Shown piece after piece: positions 54,368 to 64,000 of a stretch of 64,000 nucleotides of DNA. The stretch lies in the NCBI GenBank assembly GCA_022511345.1, contig JAFLRR010000002.1:62001-126000 (forward strand), written 5' to 3'. The position numbers and the translations under genes were made by a program. How positions within the stretch are numbered: position 1 is the stretch's first letter; every line of letters begins with the position of its first letter. The notes under the pieces were generated by a model that worked only from the letters and a program-made list of their open reading frames with translations, did no database searches and was not told the DNA's origin. The DNA is from Alistipes sp. (GTDB taxonomy: Bacteria > Bacteroidota > Bacteroidia > Bacteroidales > Rikenellaceae).

Positions 54368-54790
54368 ATGGTAAGAATCATTAAAATCGTTGCCGTCATC
54401 GCAGTTCTCGCGGTTGCGGCCGGATGCTGCCGCTGCAAGCGCTCGAGCCGCACGGCCGAACCCTTCACCGGAACGGAGTGGGTGCTGGTGCGTCTCATGG
54501 GCCAGGATATCAAGGCAGCCGACGGAACCTTCCGTCTGAATTTTTCGGCTGAAGGCCGTGTTACGGGCCGCGGCGCCTGCAACAGCATCTTCGGCGAATA
54601 TACCCTCACGGGCGACGGACGCATAGACCTCAGCCATCTGGGTTCGACGCGCATGCTCTGCCCCGACATGGCCGGCGAGAACGAGTTCTTCGCTGTCGTC
54701 AGCGGCGCTACCTCCTACGAAATCGACGGACAGATGCTCATGCTCTTCCGCGACGGCGAGATGCAGGCCGTGTTCCAGGCTGTGAAGTAG
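54368..54790 (+). CDS. META/HslJ-like lipoprotein
   Basis: This 140-residue protein has a lipoprotein signal ('VLAVAAGC', Cys20). A META domain follows, with 'GTEWVLVRLMG', 'GRGACNSIFGEY' and 'STRMLCPDM', all typical of the HslJ family linked in E. coli to heat shock and novobiocin tolerance. It acts in the cell envelope. It is a stand-alone gene with promoter and terminator. Confidence 0.88.
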   Translation: MVRIIKIVAVIAVLAVAAGCCRCKRSSRTAEPFTGTEWVLVRLMGQDIKAADGTFRLNFSAEGRVTGRGACNSIFGEYTLTGDGRIDLSHLGSTRMLCPDMAGENEFFAVVSGATSYEIDGQMLMLFRDGEMQAVFQAVK

Positions 54791-54813
54791 TCAGAAGAGG
54801 GCTGAAAACGATT

Positions 54814-54851
54814 CGGGCGGCAAACCTTGGAGGGTTGCCGCCCGTTTTTTT
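54814..54851 (+). terminator. Terminator of the META-domain gene
   Basis: CGGGCGGCAA (54814-54823) pairs with TTGCCGCCCG (54835-54844), followed by seven T. Confidence 0.88.
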
Positions 54852-54865
54852 GCGTGCGCTGCCGG

Positions 54866-55462
54866 CTACTCTATCTCGCGGCGGTTGCGCAGTGCGTGGG
54901 TTATGGTCAGCTCGTCGACATACTCCAGTTCGTCGCCGAAGCCTATGCCGCGCGCTATCGAGGTGACCTTCAGCCCGGGGAACTGGCGCAGGCGGTTCAT
55001 GATGTAGAACAGTGTGGTCTCGCCCTCGACCGAAGTCGAGACGGCCAGTATCACCTCGCGAATCTCTCCGCGGGCTATGTTGTCGACCAGCAGGTCGATT
55101 TTCAGATCCGAGGGGGCTATGCCCTGCATGGGCGATATGACGCCTCCGAGCACGTGGTAGAGGCCGCGGTACTGGTGAGTGTTCTCGATGGAGAGCACGT
55201 CCGACACCTGCTCGACAACGCAGACCGTGGTGCGGTCGCGCTCGGGGTCGGAGCAGATAGAGCACAGCTCATCGTCCGAGAGGTTGTTGCAGTGCCGGCA
55301 GCGGCGTATCTCGTTGCGGAAGCGAGATATGGCCGAGGTCATCTCGGCCACCGACTCGCTCTCCATGCGAAGCAGGTGAACGGCCAGACGCATTGCCGTG
55401 CGCCGGCCTATTCCGGGCAGCTTCGAGAGCTCGCCCACGCAGTCTTTGAGAAGTTTGGACAC
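54866..55462 (-). CDS. recR: Recombination protein RecR
   Basis: This 198-residue protein is the clamp partner of RecO/RecF in loading RecA at gaps. It has an N-terminal helix-hairpin-helix ('LSKLPGIGRRTAMRLAVHLL'), a C4 zinc finger (CRHC and CSIC, about 55-70) and a TOPRIM domain ('TVCVVEQVSDVLSIE', then 'VILAVSTSVEGETT'). It is 16 bp downstream of batE. Confidence 0.96.
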   Translation of the reverse strand: MSKLLKDCVGELSKLPGIGRRTAMRLAVHLLRMESESVAEMTSAISRFRNEIRRCRHCNNLSDDELCSICSDPERDRTTVCVVEQVSDVLSIENTHQYRGLYHVLGGVISPMQGIAPSDLKIDLLVDNIARGEIREVILAVSTSVEGETTLFYIMNRLRQFPGLKVTSIARGIGFGDELEYVDELTITHALRNRREIE

Positions 55463-55478
55463 TGTAGCTCCCTGGAAT

Positions 55479-56315
55479 TTATATTATCTCTATGCGGCGG
55501 GCTCGGACCCAGCCCTTCTTGCCGTCGGCGATGACTATCTCGCACCACTCGTCCGAACTCTCGGTGATTCGCACCGCGGTGCCCTCGTGCAGCACGAACA
55601 GGTCGGTGGCCGAGTTGTCGGGCGAGCTCTTCACGGGCACCGACTGGCCCATTACGATGGCCTCGGTGCGTCCCGCAGCCTCCTTGCGTCCGGCATTCGA
55701 GAAGGCTGTCGATACGGCGAAGAGCAGGGCGCAGCCCAGCATGCCGTAGAAGCCCGCCTTGCGCCGGGCGAGACGCGACGAGAGCAGATAGGTCGCCGCG
55801 CATGCGAGCATCGCGGCCAGCGCAACCAGCGACAGCACGGCCCACGAGGTCGAGCTCATCGTGTTGCGTATGCTGCGCACCTTGTCGGCCAGGAAGAAGC
55901 CCGGGACGGACTCTATGTTGTCCTTGGTCCGCTCCTCGGCCGATTCGAGGTTGTAGCGTATGTCGTCGTTGCCGGGGTCGAGCCTCAACGCACGGCGGTA
56001 GTAGAGTATTGCCTGTCCCAGGCGTCCGGTCTTGAAGAGGGCGTTGGCCAGGTTGTTGTAGAGCTTGGCCGAGTGACGTCCGCGTCCGAGAATGGCGGTG
56101 TAGCCCTCGGCGGCGGCGTGATAGTCGCCGTTGACATAGGCCGTGTTGGACTTGTCCCACAGCTCGTCCTCGGAGAGTTCGGCTGCGGCGGGGGCTGCAG
56201 CCACGGCCGTGGTGTCGCTTGTCTGCACATCGCTCTCTGCGGCCTGCTGCGACGCAGCGCTGCAGCTCAGGCCGAGCAGCAGTGCCGGAATTGTAGCAAA
56301 AAGATATCTTTTCAT
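55479..56315 (-). CDS. batE: BatE-like TPR and SH3-domain protein
   Basis: This 278-residue protein has a signal peptide or N-terminal anchor (about 1-20), TPR repeats (about 50-125, 'AYVNGDYHAAAEGYTAIL' then 'LYNNLANALFKTGRLGQAIL'), two membrane helices (about 157-205) and a C-terminal bacterial SH3 domain (about 220-278, 'VLHEGTAVRITESSDEWCEI'). This is the BatE layout of the Bacteroides aerotolerance operon. It is 10 bp downstream of batD. Confidence 0.85.
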   Translation of the reverse strand: MKRYLFATIPALLLGLSCSAASQQAAESDVQTSDTTAVAAAPAAAELSEDELWDKSNTAYVNGDYHAAAEGYTAILGRGRHSAKLYNNLANALFKTGRLGQAILYYRRALRLDPGNDDIRYNLESAEERTKDNIESVPGFFLADKVRSIRNTMSSTSWAVLSLVALAAMLACAATYLLSSRLARRKAGFYGMLGCALLFAVSTAFSNAGRKEAAGRTEAIVMGQSVPVKSSPDNSATDLFVLHEGTAVRITESSDEWCEIVIADGKKGWVRARRIEII

Positions 56316-56325
56316 CGTCTGCCTC

Positions 56326-58179
56326 CTATTTTTTTACGACCGACTCGATTTTGGATACGAACTCCACGCCGCGGGCATATATCTCCTCGGCGGCCGCTGG
56401 TCCCGAGGGCGAATACTGAGCCTCCTCGCAGCGTGTGACGATGTCGGCGAAGCGCTGCGAGACGGCGGCATCGACGCCGCGGCGGTGCAGCTCCTCGCGC
56501 ACGTTCTCCTTGGTCAGGTCGGCAACGGGAATGTTCAGCTTGTCGCCCATGTAGCCCCACATCGCACGCAGCATCTCCTCGTAGAAGGCCCGGCTGTCGC
56601 CCTCCTTCATATGGCGGGCGGCGGCGCGGAAACGCTGCACGGCGGCCTTGTTGGCGCGGCGTCCGCGCACCAGTGCCGTGTTGCGGTTGTCGCGCATGCG
56701 CTTGCGGATGACAAGGTAGAGAATCGCGAACAGCAGGACTATGGCTCCCGCCGCCGTGAAATAGGCGCCGCTGAAGAGGAACGGCTGCGAGATGTCGCGC
56801 AGGTCGGCTTTGCCGAGTTTTATGCGCACGTCGCGGCCCAGCATGCGGACATCCTCCTTGGACAGGCCGGATACGATTCTGACGGTCGAGTCCTGTCCCG
56901 AAGCGTCGGGCGAGACCTCAACCGTCGCGGCCTTGGCGTGCAGCGTCTCATATCGGCCGGCTGCGGGGTCGAAGAAGGTGAACTCGACGGGGGCTATCTC
57001 GTAGGAGCCCTCGGCGCGCGCTATGAAGGGGTATTCGAACTGCCGGTATCCCGTGGCGCCCTCGTGCGAGGTGCGTATCGACTCGGTGGTCTTGACGGTG
57101 TACTGCTCGAACGACGAGGGGAGCGTGAGGGCGGGAGCCTGCACGAAGGCCAGATTGCCGGTGCCCGAGATGCGCACGGTGTATGTGGCGGCCGAATTGG
57201 CCTTGAGCTCGGCGGCGGGGGCTGTGGCCTCCATCGTGAAGCGTCCAACGGCGCCCGTGAAGCTCGGCGGAGCGCCTGCCGGCAGCGGCTTGACGTTGAC
57301 CGTGGTGCGGCCCGTCTGCAGCTTGCGCTCGACATTGTAGACGTCGGGCATCGAACCGAAGAAGGGGTCGTGGCGGCGGTTGCTGTTCTGCACGACAACC
57401 TGCGCCACAACGTTTATCTCGGCCGGGTCTATGGTCAACTCGCCCGACTGCTGCGGGTAGAGCAGATATTCGGCCAGCACGGTGGTCTCGTATATCTTGC
57501 CGTCGTAGGTCTCGCGGCGGCTCTGGCGCTCGTCGCTGTTGAGCTGCTGGGCCCAGAAACCGTTGAAAGAGGGGTATTTGCCTCCGTTGCTGCCAACGAT
57601 GGGCACGCGCTGGTAGAGCTTGAGCGAGGCCCTGACGGGTTCGCCCTTGTAGACCGTGTTGCGCGAGAGCACCAGCCGCAGCATCAGGTCGTCCTTGCCT
57701 ATGCGGCCGTCGGCCGTGCGTTCGGCTTCGCTTTCGCGCACCGAGTTTCCGCTCTGTCCGCTCTGCGTGCCGCCGGAGCCCTTCTCGTCGACCACCTCGA
57801 CCGGAAGCGGCCGCGTGGAGTATCTCTTGCCGCCGACCGTCACGGTCGCGGGGCCTATGGTGAAGTTGCCGGCCGCGGAGCCCGCCAGCACGTAGAAGTA
57901 GCTGACGTTATATGAGGCCTTGCTCTGTCCGTTGACTATCTGGAAGCTGCGGCTCTGCGAGACCGACGGGCCCGCAAGCAGGTCGAAGCCCTCGAACGAG
58001 GGGGCCGTGAAAGAGTCCTTGTCGGGGTCGGCGCTCACCGAAAACTCCACGCGGAAGGCTTCGCCCGCCGCGACCATCATGGGCGCCTTGACTTCGAACG
58101 TGACCTCGTCGGCTGCGGCCGTACGCATGCCGGCGGCCGCAAGAGCCGCGACAAGGAGTATCGCTCTGAAAAATCTCAT
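56326..58179 (-). CDS. batD: BatD-like protein
   Basis: This 617-residue envelope protein has a signal peptide (about 1-23), several Ig-like beta domains (about 24-430), one membrane helix (~450-472, 'YFTAAGAIVLLFAILYLVI') and a cytoplasmic helical C-terminal part. BatD proteins occur in the MoxR-BatABCDE operon linked to aerotolerance. Here the upstream neighbour on this strand is fumarase, 121 bp away, so batA-C are not adjacent. No clear -7 element was found just before the start. Confidence 0.87.
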   Translation of the reverse strand: MRFFRAILLVAALAAAGMRTAAADEVTFEVKAPMMVAAGEAFRVEFSVSADPDKDSFTAPSFEGFDLLAGPSVSQSRSFQIVNGQSKASYNVSYFYVLAGSAAGNFTIGPATVTVGGKRYSTRPLPVEVVDEKGSGGTQSGQSGNSVRESEAERTADGRIGKDDLMLRLVLSRNTVYKGEPVRASLKLYQRVPIVGSNGGKYPSFNGFWAQQLNSDERQSRRETYDGKIYETTVLAEYLLYPQQSGELTIDPAEINVVAQVVVQNSNRRHDPFFGSMPDVYNVERKLQTGRTTVNVKPLPAGAPPSFTGAVGRFTMEATAPAAELKANSAATYTVRISGTGNLAFVQAPALTLPSSFEQYTVKTTESIRTSHEGATGYRQFEYPFIARAEGSYEIAPVEFTFFDPAAGRYETLHAKAATVEVSPDASGQDSTVRIVSGLSKEDVRMLGRDVRIKLGKADLRDISQPFLFSGAYFTAAGAIVLLFAILYLVIRKRMRDNRNTALVRGRRANKAAVQRFRAAARHMKEGDSRAFYEEMLRAMWGYMGDKLNIPVADLTKENVREELHRRGVDAAVSQRFADIVTRCEEAQYSPSGPAAAEEIYARGVEFVSKIESVVKK

Positions 58180-58300
58180 CCGTTAAAATCTTTGATATAA
58201 CCCGTAACGCACGCCCCGGACCTTTTATTGTGCGGGGCGGCGTTTATGCAGACGGCGGCAGGCCGCCTCAGGGGCGGCCGCCGTCGCGGAGTGTCGGTGC

Positions 58301-59911
<1,611 letters not shown>

Positions 59912-59982
59912 AGCTTTATCTCAATATTTAATGTTTGCAAACGGTGCGGATGCGGCGCATAGCCGCAGGTCGCGAGCGAATG

Positions 59983-59990
59983 CAAAGATA
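59983..59990 (-). promoter_or_regulatory. -7 element of the fumarase gene
   Basis: The minus strand reads TATCTTTG, 71 bp before the ATG at 59911. Confidence 0.5.
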
Positions 59991-60129
59991 CTAAAAACAA
60001 TCAATAACCGCACCGCTTGCGACCGATTTTCTCGCTTTGCCCCGTTCGGGTCCGCACCGCGAGGCAAGACGCGGCCCGAATATTGCCCCGCCTGGCGGGT
60101 GCGGCGTTGTGCGAAACGGCAAAAAATGC

Positions 60130-60137
60130 TATCTTTG
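60130..60137 (+). promoter_or_regulatory. -7 element of the antiporter gene
   Basis: TATCTTTG lies 28 bp before the ATG at 60166. Confidence 0.6.
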
Positions 60138-60165
60138 CGCGGAACAATCCGATTAACATATCAAT

Positions 60166-62436
60166 ATGTCGCAAATACCATCACTGATATCCGACCTGGC
60201 GGTCATACTCGTGGCTGCGGGTCTGGTTACGCTGCTGTTCAAGTGGCTCAAGCAGCCCGTCGTGCTGGGCTACATCGTGGCCGGGCTGCTGGCCGGACCG
60301 GCCGTAAAGCAGATGCCGACGGTGACGGATATCGAGAGCATACACATCTGGGCCGACATAGGCGTGGTCTTCCTGCTCTTCACGCTGGGTCTGGACTTCA
60401 GCTTCAGAAAGCTCATGAAGGTGGGCGGCACGGCGGTCATAGGGGCCGTGACGGTGGTCATAGGCATGATGACGGCAGGATATCTCACGGGCTTGTCGTT
60501 AGGATGGGGACATATGAACAGCCTCTTTCTGGGCGGCATGCTCTCGATGTCGTCGACGACCATAATATTCAAGGCTTTCGACGACATGGGCCTGCGAAAC
60601 AGACAGTTCGCCGGCGTGGTGTTCGGAATACTCATTGTCGAGGATCTGTTCGCCGTGCTGCTCATGGTGCTGCTCTCGACGCTGGCCGTGAGCAAGCATG
60701 TCGAGGGCATGGAGCTGCTGGGCAGCGTGGTCAAGCTGGGAGTCTTTCTGCTGTTCTGCTTCGTGGTGGGCATCTACCTCATACCGTCGTTTCTGAAGAA
60801 GGCGCGACGATTCCTCAACGACGAGACGCTGCTGATAGTGGGCCTGGGACTGTGTCTCGGAATGGTCATGATAGCCACCCGGGCAGGATTCTCATACGCG
60901 CTGGGCGCCTTCGTCATGGGCTCGATACTGGCCGAGACCACCGAAGCCGAGCGAATCGAACATCTGGTAAAGCCGGTAAAGGACCTCTTCGGCGCCATAT
61001 TCTTCGTCTCGGTCGGCATGCTCATCGACCCCGCACTGCTGTGGGAGTACAAGCTGCCGATCGTAATCCTCACGCTGGTGGTCATGGCGGGACAGATACT
61101 CTTCGCGAGCTCGGGAATACTGCTCTCGGGACAGAGCGTGAGGGTGGCCGTGCTGTCGGGATTCTCGCTGGCGCAGATCGGCGAGTTCGCCTTCATCATC
61201 GCCTCGCTGGGCCTCACGCTCAAGGTCACCGACCACTTTCTCTACCCGATAGTGGTGGCCGTGTCGGTCATCACGACATTCTTCACACCCTATATGATAC
61301 GGCTTGCCGAGCCGGCCTGCCAGGCCGTAGAGCGGGCCATACCTCCGCGCATGCGACGCCTGCTCGAGCGCTATGCCTCGGGCTCGAACACCATACGCCA
61401 GAAGAGCGAGTGGAACAAGCTGCTGAAGGCCATAGCCCGCATCGTGGGCATATATACGGCCGTCACGCTGGTGCTGATATTCATCTGGCTGCAGCTGGCA
61501 GCACCGATCATCACCGAATATCTGCCGGGCCTCAAGGGTCGCATCGTGGCGCTGGCTGGAATACTGGTGCTAATTGCCCCCATGCTGCGGGCGATAATAG
61601 TCAGCAAGAGCCATTCGCCCGAGTTCCGCAGCCTGTGGAACGACAGCATGTACAACCGCGGCTCGCTGGTGTCGATTACCGTGGTGCGCATCATGCTGTG
61701 CTTCTTCATAGTCATGATACCCGTCGCGCGGCTGCTCGATGCCGCCGGAGGCATAGGCTTCGCCATTGCCGCCGCGGTGGTGGGCCTGGCAATATTCTCC
61801 AAGTGGATGAAGCAGCGCTCGATAACAATGGAGCGACGCTTCTTCGCCAACCTCTCGGCCCGCGAGGCCGAGCAGGAGCGCACGGCCACAATCAACCGAA
61901 GCTTCGCCAGCAACCTGCTCGAACGCGACCTGCATCTGGCCGATTTCGAGGTCAAGCCCTGCTCGCCCAGCATAGGACGCACGCTCCGCGAGCTGAACTT
62001 CCGCCAGAAGTGCAACGTCAACGTGGTGACCATAGTTCGCGGCGAGGAGCGCATCAATATCCCCGGCGGAAACGAACGAATATACCCCTACGACAAGCTG
62101 GTGGTGGCCGGCTCGGACGACGATTTGAAAAACTTCCGCCTCTATGTCGAGGAGCGCTACCGCGACGCGGCCGTGCAGAAGCGCGAGACGGGCGAGGTGA
62201 GCGTCGAGAGCATCTGCATAGGCGAGGGTTCGCAGCTGGCCGGCAAGACCATCCCCGAGTCGGGCATACGCGACATGTTCGGGTGTCTGGTGGTAGGCAT
62301 CGAGCGCAGCACGGGCGCCATCAAGAATCCGCCGCCGTCGACGGTGCTCGAGGCCGGCGACATAGTGTGGGTGGCGGGCGAGATGGATAATATCGTGCGC
62401 CTGGCCGCCGGCGAAGCGGACGGGGAGCAGGCTTGA
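60166..62436 (+). CDS. CPA2-family cation:proton antiporter with two RCK-C domains
   Basis: This 756-residue protein has about 12 membrane helices in residues 1-~400 (Na/H exchanger domain, with 'YIVAGLLAGPAVKQMP' and 'SMSSTTIIFKAFDDMG' typical of KefB-like CPA2). A second hydrophobic part follows at ~430-560. Two TrkA-C/RCK-C domains come last, at about 600-665 and 685-750. The nucleotide-binding RCK-N domain of KefB/C is absent, so NAD(H) or glutathione gating as in Kef is unlikely. It probably exchanges K+ or Na+ for protons in the inner membrane. Confidence 0.88.
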   Translation: MSQIPSLISDLAVILVAAGLVTLLFKWLKQPVVLGYIVAGLLAGPAVKQMPTVTDIESIHIWADIGVVFLLFTLGLDFSFRKLMKVGGTAVIGAVTVVIGMMTAGYLTGLSLGWGHMNSLFLGGMLSMSSTTIIFKAFDDMGLRNRQFAGVVFGILIVEDLFAVLLMVLLSTLAVSKHVEGMELLGSVVKLGVFLLFCFVVGIYLIPSFLKKARRFLNDETLLIVGLGLCLGMVMIATRAGFSYALGAFVMGSILAETTEAERIEHLVKPVKDLFGAIFFVSVGMLIDPALLWEYKLPIVILTLVVMAGQILFASSGILLSGQSVRVAVLSGFSLAQIGEFAFIIASLGLTLKVTDHFLYPIVVAVSVITTFFTPYMIRLAEPACQAVERAIPPRMRRLLERYASGSNTIRQKSEWNKLLKAIARIVGIYTAVTLVLIFIWLQLAAPIITEYLPGLKGRIVALAGILVLIAPMLRAIIVSKSHSPEFRSLWNDSMYNRGSLVSITVVRIMLCFFIVMIPVARLLDAAGGIGFAIAAAVVGLAIFSKWMKQRSITMERRFFANLSAREAEQERTATINRSFASNLLERDLHLADFEVKPCSPSIGRTLRELNFRQKCNVNVVTIVRGEERINIPGGNERIYPYDKLVVAGSDDDLKNFRLYVEERYRDAAVQKRETGEVSVESICIGEGSQLAGKTIPESGIRDMFGCLVVGIERSTGAIKNPPPSTVLEAGDIVWVAGEMDNIVRLAAGEADGEQA

Positions 62437-62475
62437 TTTTTCGCGACAAAAGAGCAGGGTAGCCAAATTTTTTGC

Positions 62476-62483
62476 TACCTTTG
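62476..62483 (+). promoter_or_regulatory. -7 element of the aldolase gene
   Basis: TACCTTTG lies 52 bp before the ATG at 62536. Confidence 0.6.
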
Positions 62484-62535
62484 TGCGGCTGTTTCGCACA
62501 GCCGAGAAGAGACGAACATTAAAAACTATATTCTT

Positions 62536-63528
62536 ATGGTATCCTACAAAGAACTCGGCCTGGTGAACACCCGCGAGATGTTCGCAAAGGCCATCGAGGG
62601 CGGCTATGCCGTTCCGGCTTTCAATTTCAACAACATGGAGCAGATGCAGGCCATCATCCAGGCATGCGTCGAGGCTTCGTCGCCCGTGATTCTGCAGGTG
62701 TCGGCCGGCGCCCGCAAGTATGCCAACCAGACGCTGCTGCGCTACATGGCACAGGGCGCTGTCGAGTATGCCAAGGAGCTGGGCAAGAACATTCCCATCA
62801 CCCTGCACCTCGACCACGGCAACTCGTTCGAGCTCTGCAAGAGCTGCATCGACATGGGCTTCTCGTCGGTGATGATCGACGGCTCGTCGCTTCCCTATGA
62901 CGAGAATGTGGCTCTGACCCGGAAGGTGGTCGAGTACGCTCACCAGTTCGATGTGACCGTCGAGGGCGAGCTGGGCGTTCTGGCAGGTGTCGAGGATGAG
63001 GTGGCTTCGGAGGTCGCTCATTACACCAAGCCCGAGGATGTCGAGGACTTCGTGAAGAAGACGGGCGTGGATTCGCTCGCAATCTCCATCGGCACCTCGC
63101 ACGGCGCCAACAAGTTCAAGCCCGAGCAGTGCACCCGCAACGCCGACGGCATTCTGGTTCCGCCCGAGCTGCGTTTCGACATTCTGGAGGAGATCGAGAA
63201 GCGTATCCCCGGCTTCCCCATCGTGCTGCACGGCTCGTCGTCGGTTCCGCAGGAGTATGTCAAGATTATCAACACCCACGGCGGTGCGCTCAAGGATGCT
63301 GTCGGCATACCCGAGGAGCAGCTGCGCAAGGCTGCCAAGAGCGCCGTATGCAAAATCAACATCGACTCGGACGGCCGTCTGGCCATGACCGCAGCGGTGC
63401 GCAAGATCTTCGTCGATTCGCCCGCAGAGTTCGACCCCCGCAAGTATCTGGGTCCGGCTCGCGACGAGCTGAAGAAGCTCTACATCCACAAGTGCGAGAG
63501 CGTGCTCGGCTCGGCAGGCAAGGCTTAG
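62536..63528 (+). CDS. fba: Fructose-bisphosphate aldolase, class II
   Basis: This 330-residue zinc enzyme splits fructose 1,6-bisphosphate in glycolysis. It has 'AVPAFNFNNMEQMQAI', the catalytic and zinc region 'ITLHLDHGNSFELC', 'SVMIDGSSLPYDEN', and the Glu/His ligands in 'EGELGVLAG' and 'GTSHGANKF', with 'IVLHGSSSVP' near the end. It is a single-gene unit with promoter and terminator. Confidence 0.96.
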   Translation: MVSYKELGLVNTREMFAKAIEGGYAVPAFNFNNMEQMQAIIQACVEASSPVILQVSAGARKYANQTLLRYMAQGAVEYAKELGKNIPITLHLDHGNSFELCKSCIDMGFSSVMIDGSSLPYDENVALTRKVVEYAHQFDVTVEGELGVLAGVEDEVASEVAHYTKPEDVEDFVKKTGVDSLAISIGTSHGANKFKPEQCTRNADGILVPPELRFDILEEIEKRIPGFPIVLHGSSSVPQEYVKIINTHGGALKDAVGIPEEQLRKAAKSAVCKINIDSDGRLAMTAAVRKIFVDSPAEFDPRKYLGPARDELKKLYIHKCESVLGSAGKA

Positions 63529-63557
63529 TCGGAAAGAGTCGCTGTCTTCGGCAGTTT

Positions 63558-63601
63558 TTCGCGCGGCATCCCTTTTTTCGGGACGCCGCGCGAACTCTTT
63601 T
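63558..63601 (+). terminator. Terminator of the aldolase gene
   Basis: TTCGCGCGGC (63558-63567) pairs with GCCGCGCGAA (63585-63594), with inner CCC/GGG pairing, followed by CTCTTTT. Confidence 0.85.
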
Positions 63602-63664
63602 GTTTGCAGGTCCCGGCAGGACACTTTTCTGCACCGATAACTTTTTCTTTTATGAAATTATGCG

Positions 63665-63672
63665 TAACTTTG
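63665..63672 (+). promoter_or_regulatory. -7 element of nadE
   Basis: TAACTTTG lies 23 bp before the ATG at 63696. Confidence 0.6.
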
Positions 63673-63695
63673 CGGAGTTATAACGCTGATTGCAC

Positions 63696-64000
63696 ATGAA
63701 AATAGCTATTGCTCAGCTTAATTATACTATCGGCGACATCGACGGAAACGCTTCGAAAATCATCGATGCCGTCAATCGCGCCAAAGCTCTCGGAGCCGAT
63801 CTCGTGGTCTTCGCCGAGCAGGCGCTGAGCGGAACGCCGGCATTCGACCTGCTGCGCAAGACGACATTCCTGGAACTGTGCGAAGACACCCTGGTGGAGA
63901 TAGCCTCGTGCTGCGACGGCATTGCGGCCATCGTCGGCATGCCTCTGCTCACCGAGCGCGGAACCGTATCGGCTGCAGCCCTCATCCAGAACCGCAAGGT
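63696..64000 (+). CDS. nadE: Glutamine-dependent NAD+ synthetase, N-terminal part (runs off the window)
   Basis: The first 101 residues are visible (MKIAIAQLNYTIGDIDGNAS at the start). They match the nitrilase-like glutaminase domain of long NadE: 'LVVFAEQALSGTPAFDLL' holds the catalytic glutamate and 'IAAIVGMPLL' follows. This domain supplies ammonia to the C-terminal synthetase, which would lie beyond base 64000. A stand-alone carbon-nitrogen hydrolase is the alternative. Confidence 0.82.
   Translation, partial: MKIAIAQLNYTIGDIDGNASKIIDAVNRAKALGADLVVFAEQALSGTPAFDLLRKTTFLELCEDTLVEIASCCDGIAAIVGMPLLTERGTVSAAALIQNRK

Noticed and set aside
56143..57915. 590-codon plus-strand open frame opposite batE and batD
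   Set aside because: It is an antisense shadow in GC-rich coding DNA; the minus-strand genes have signal peptides and family motifs.

Overview
The window reads as a chromosome segment of a Bacteroidales bacterium, most like Alistipes (Rikenellaceae). The reasons are the Bacteroidota -7 promoter element (TAnnTTTG) ahead of most transcription units, the near absence of Shine-Dalgarno sequences, the Bacteroidota-type ribosomal gene order, the BatD/BatE pair, and a fairly GC-rich core with Alistipes-like proteins. The genus is an inference from protein flavour, not from a marker search.

Bases 1-1577 hold the 3' end of a type I restriction subunit gene (hsdR) that begins outside the window. Bases 1577-18956 form an integrative mobilizable element in the 3' end of a tRNA-Leu(CAA) gene, bounded by a 66-bp direct repeat. 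Its backbone is a tyrosine integrase, an unrecognised protein, a helix-turn-helix protein, a primase-helicase, a candidate oriT region, a relaxase and a MobC-like protein. The layout recalls the Bacteroides NBU-type mobilizable units. Two AT-rich cargo blocks are inserted in this backbone. One is a RloA/RloB (AbiL-like) pair next to the integrase. The other runs from MobC to the right end: a PIN-like protein with two small partners, a 95-nt nested inverted-repeat structure, a methyltransferase / DUF3883 nuclease-like / methyltransferase operon, and a 1029-residue metallophosphoesterase-STAND ATPase fusion. This is a mobile defence island and the most novel part of the window.

Bases 18937-26328 are ordinary chromosome: tRNA-Leu, a secreted choloylglycine-hydrolase-family enzyme, a cupin-carboxymuconolactone-decarboxylase fusion with a membrane metallophosphoesterase and a divergent AraC regulator, a KdsC-like phosphatase with a DUF2520 protein, and a small lipoprotein.

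Bases 26329-45076 are the str-S10-spc-alpha ribosomal super-operon, from rpsL to rplQ, including fusA, secY, map, infA and rpoA. It is compact except for two structured non-coding gaps, between rpsJ and rplC and between rpsN and rpsH. The second ends in a promoter-like element.

Bases 45077-64000 carry housekeeping genes: leuS, a secreted alpha/beta hydrolase, an S4-domain RNA-binding protein, a dipeptidase, prs, a RidA-family protein, an OmpA-family porin, a META-domain lipoprotein, recR, batE and batD, a class I fumarase, a CPA2 antiporter, class II aldolase and the start of nadE. No CRISPR array, rRNA gene or insertion sequence was seen.
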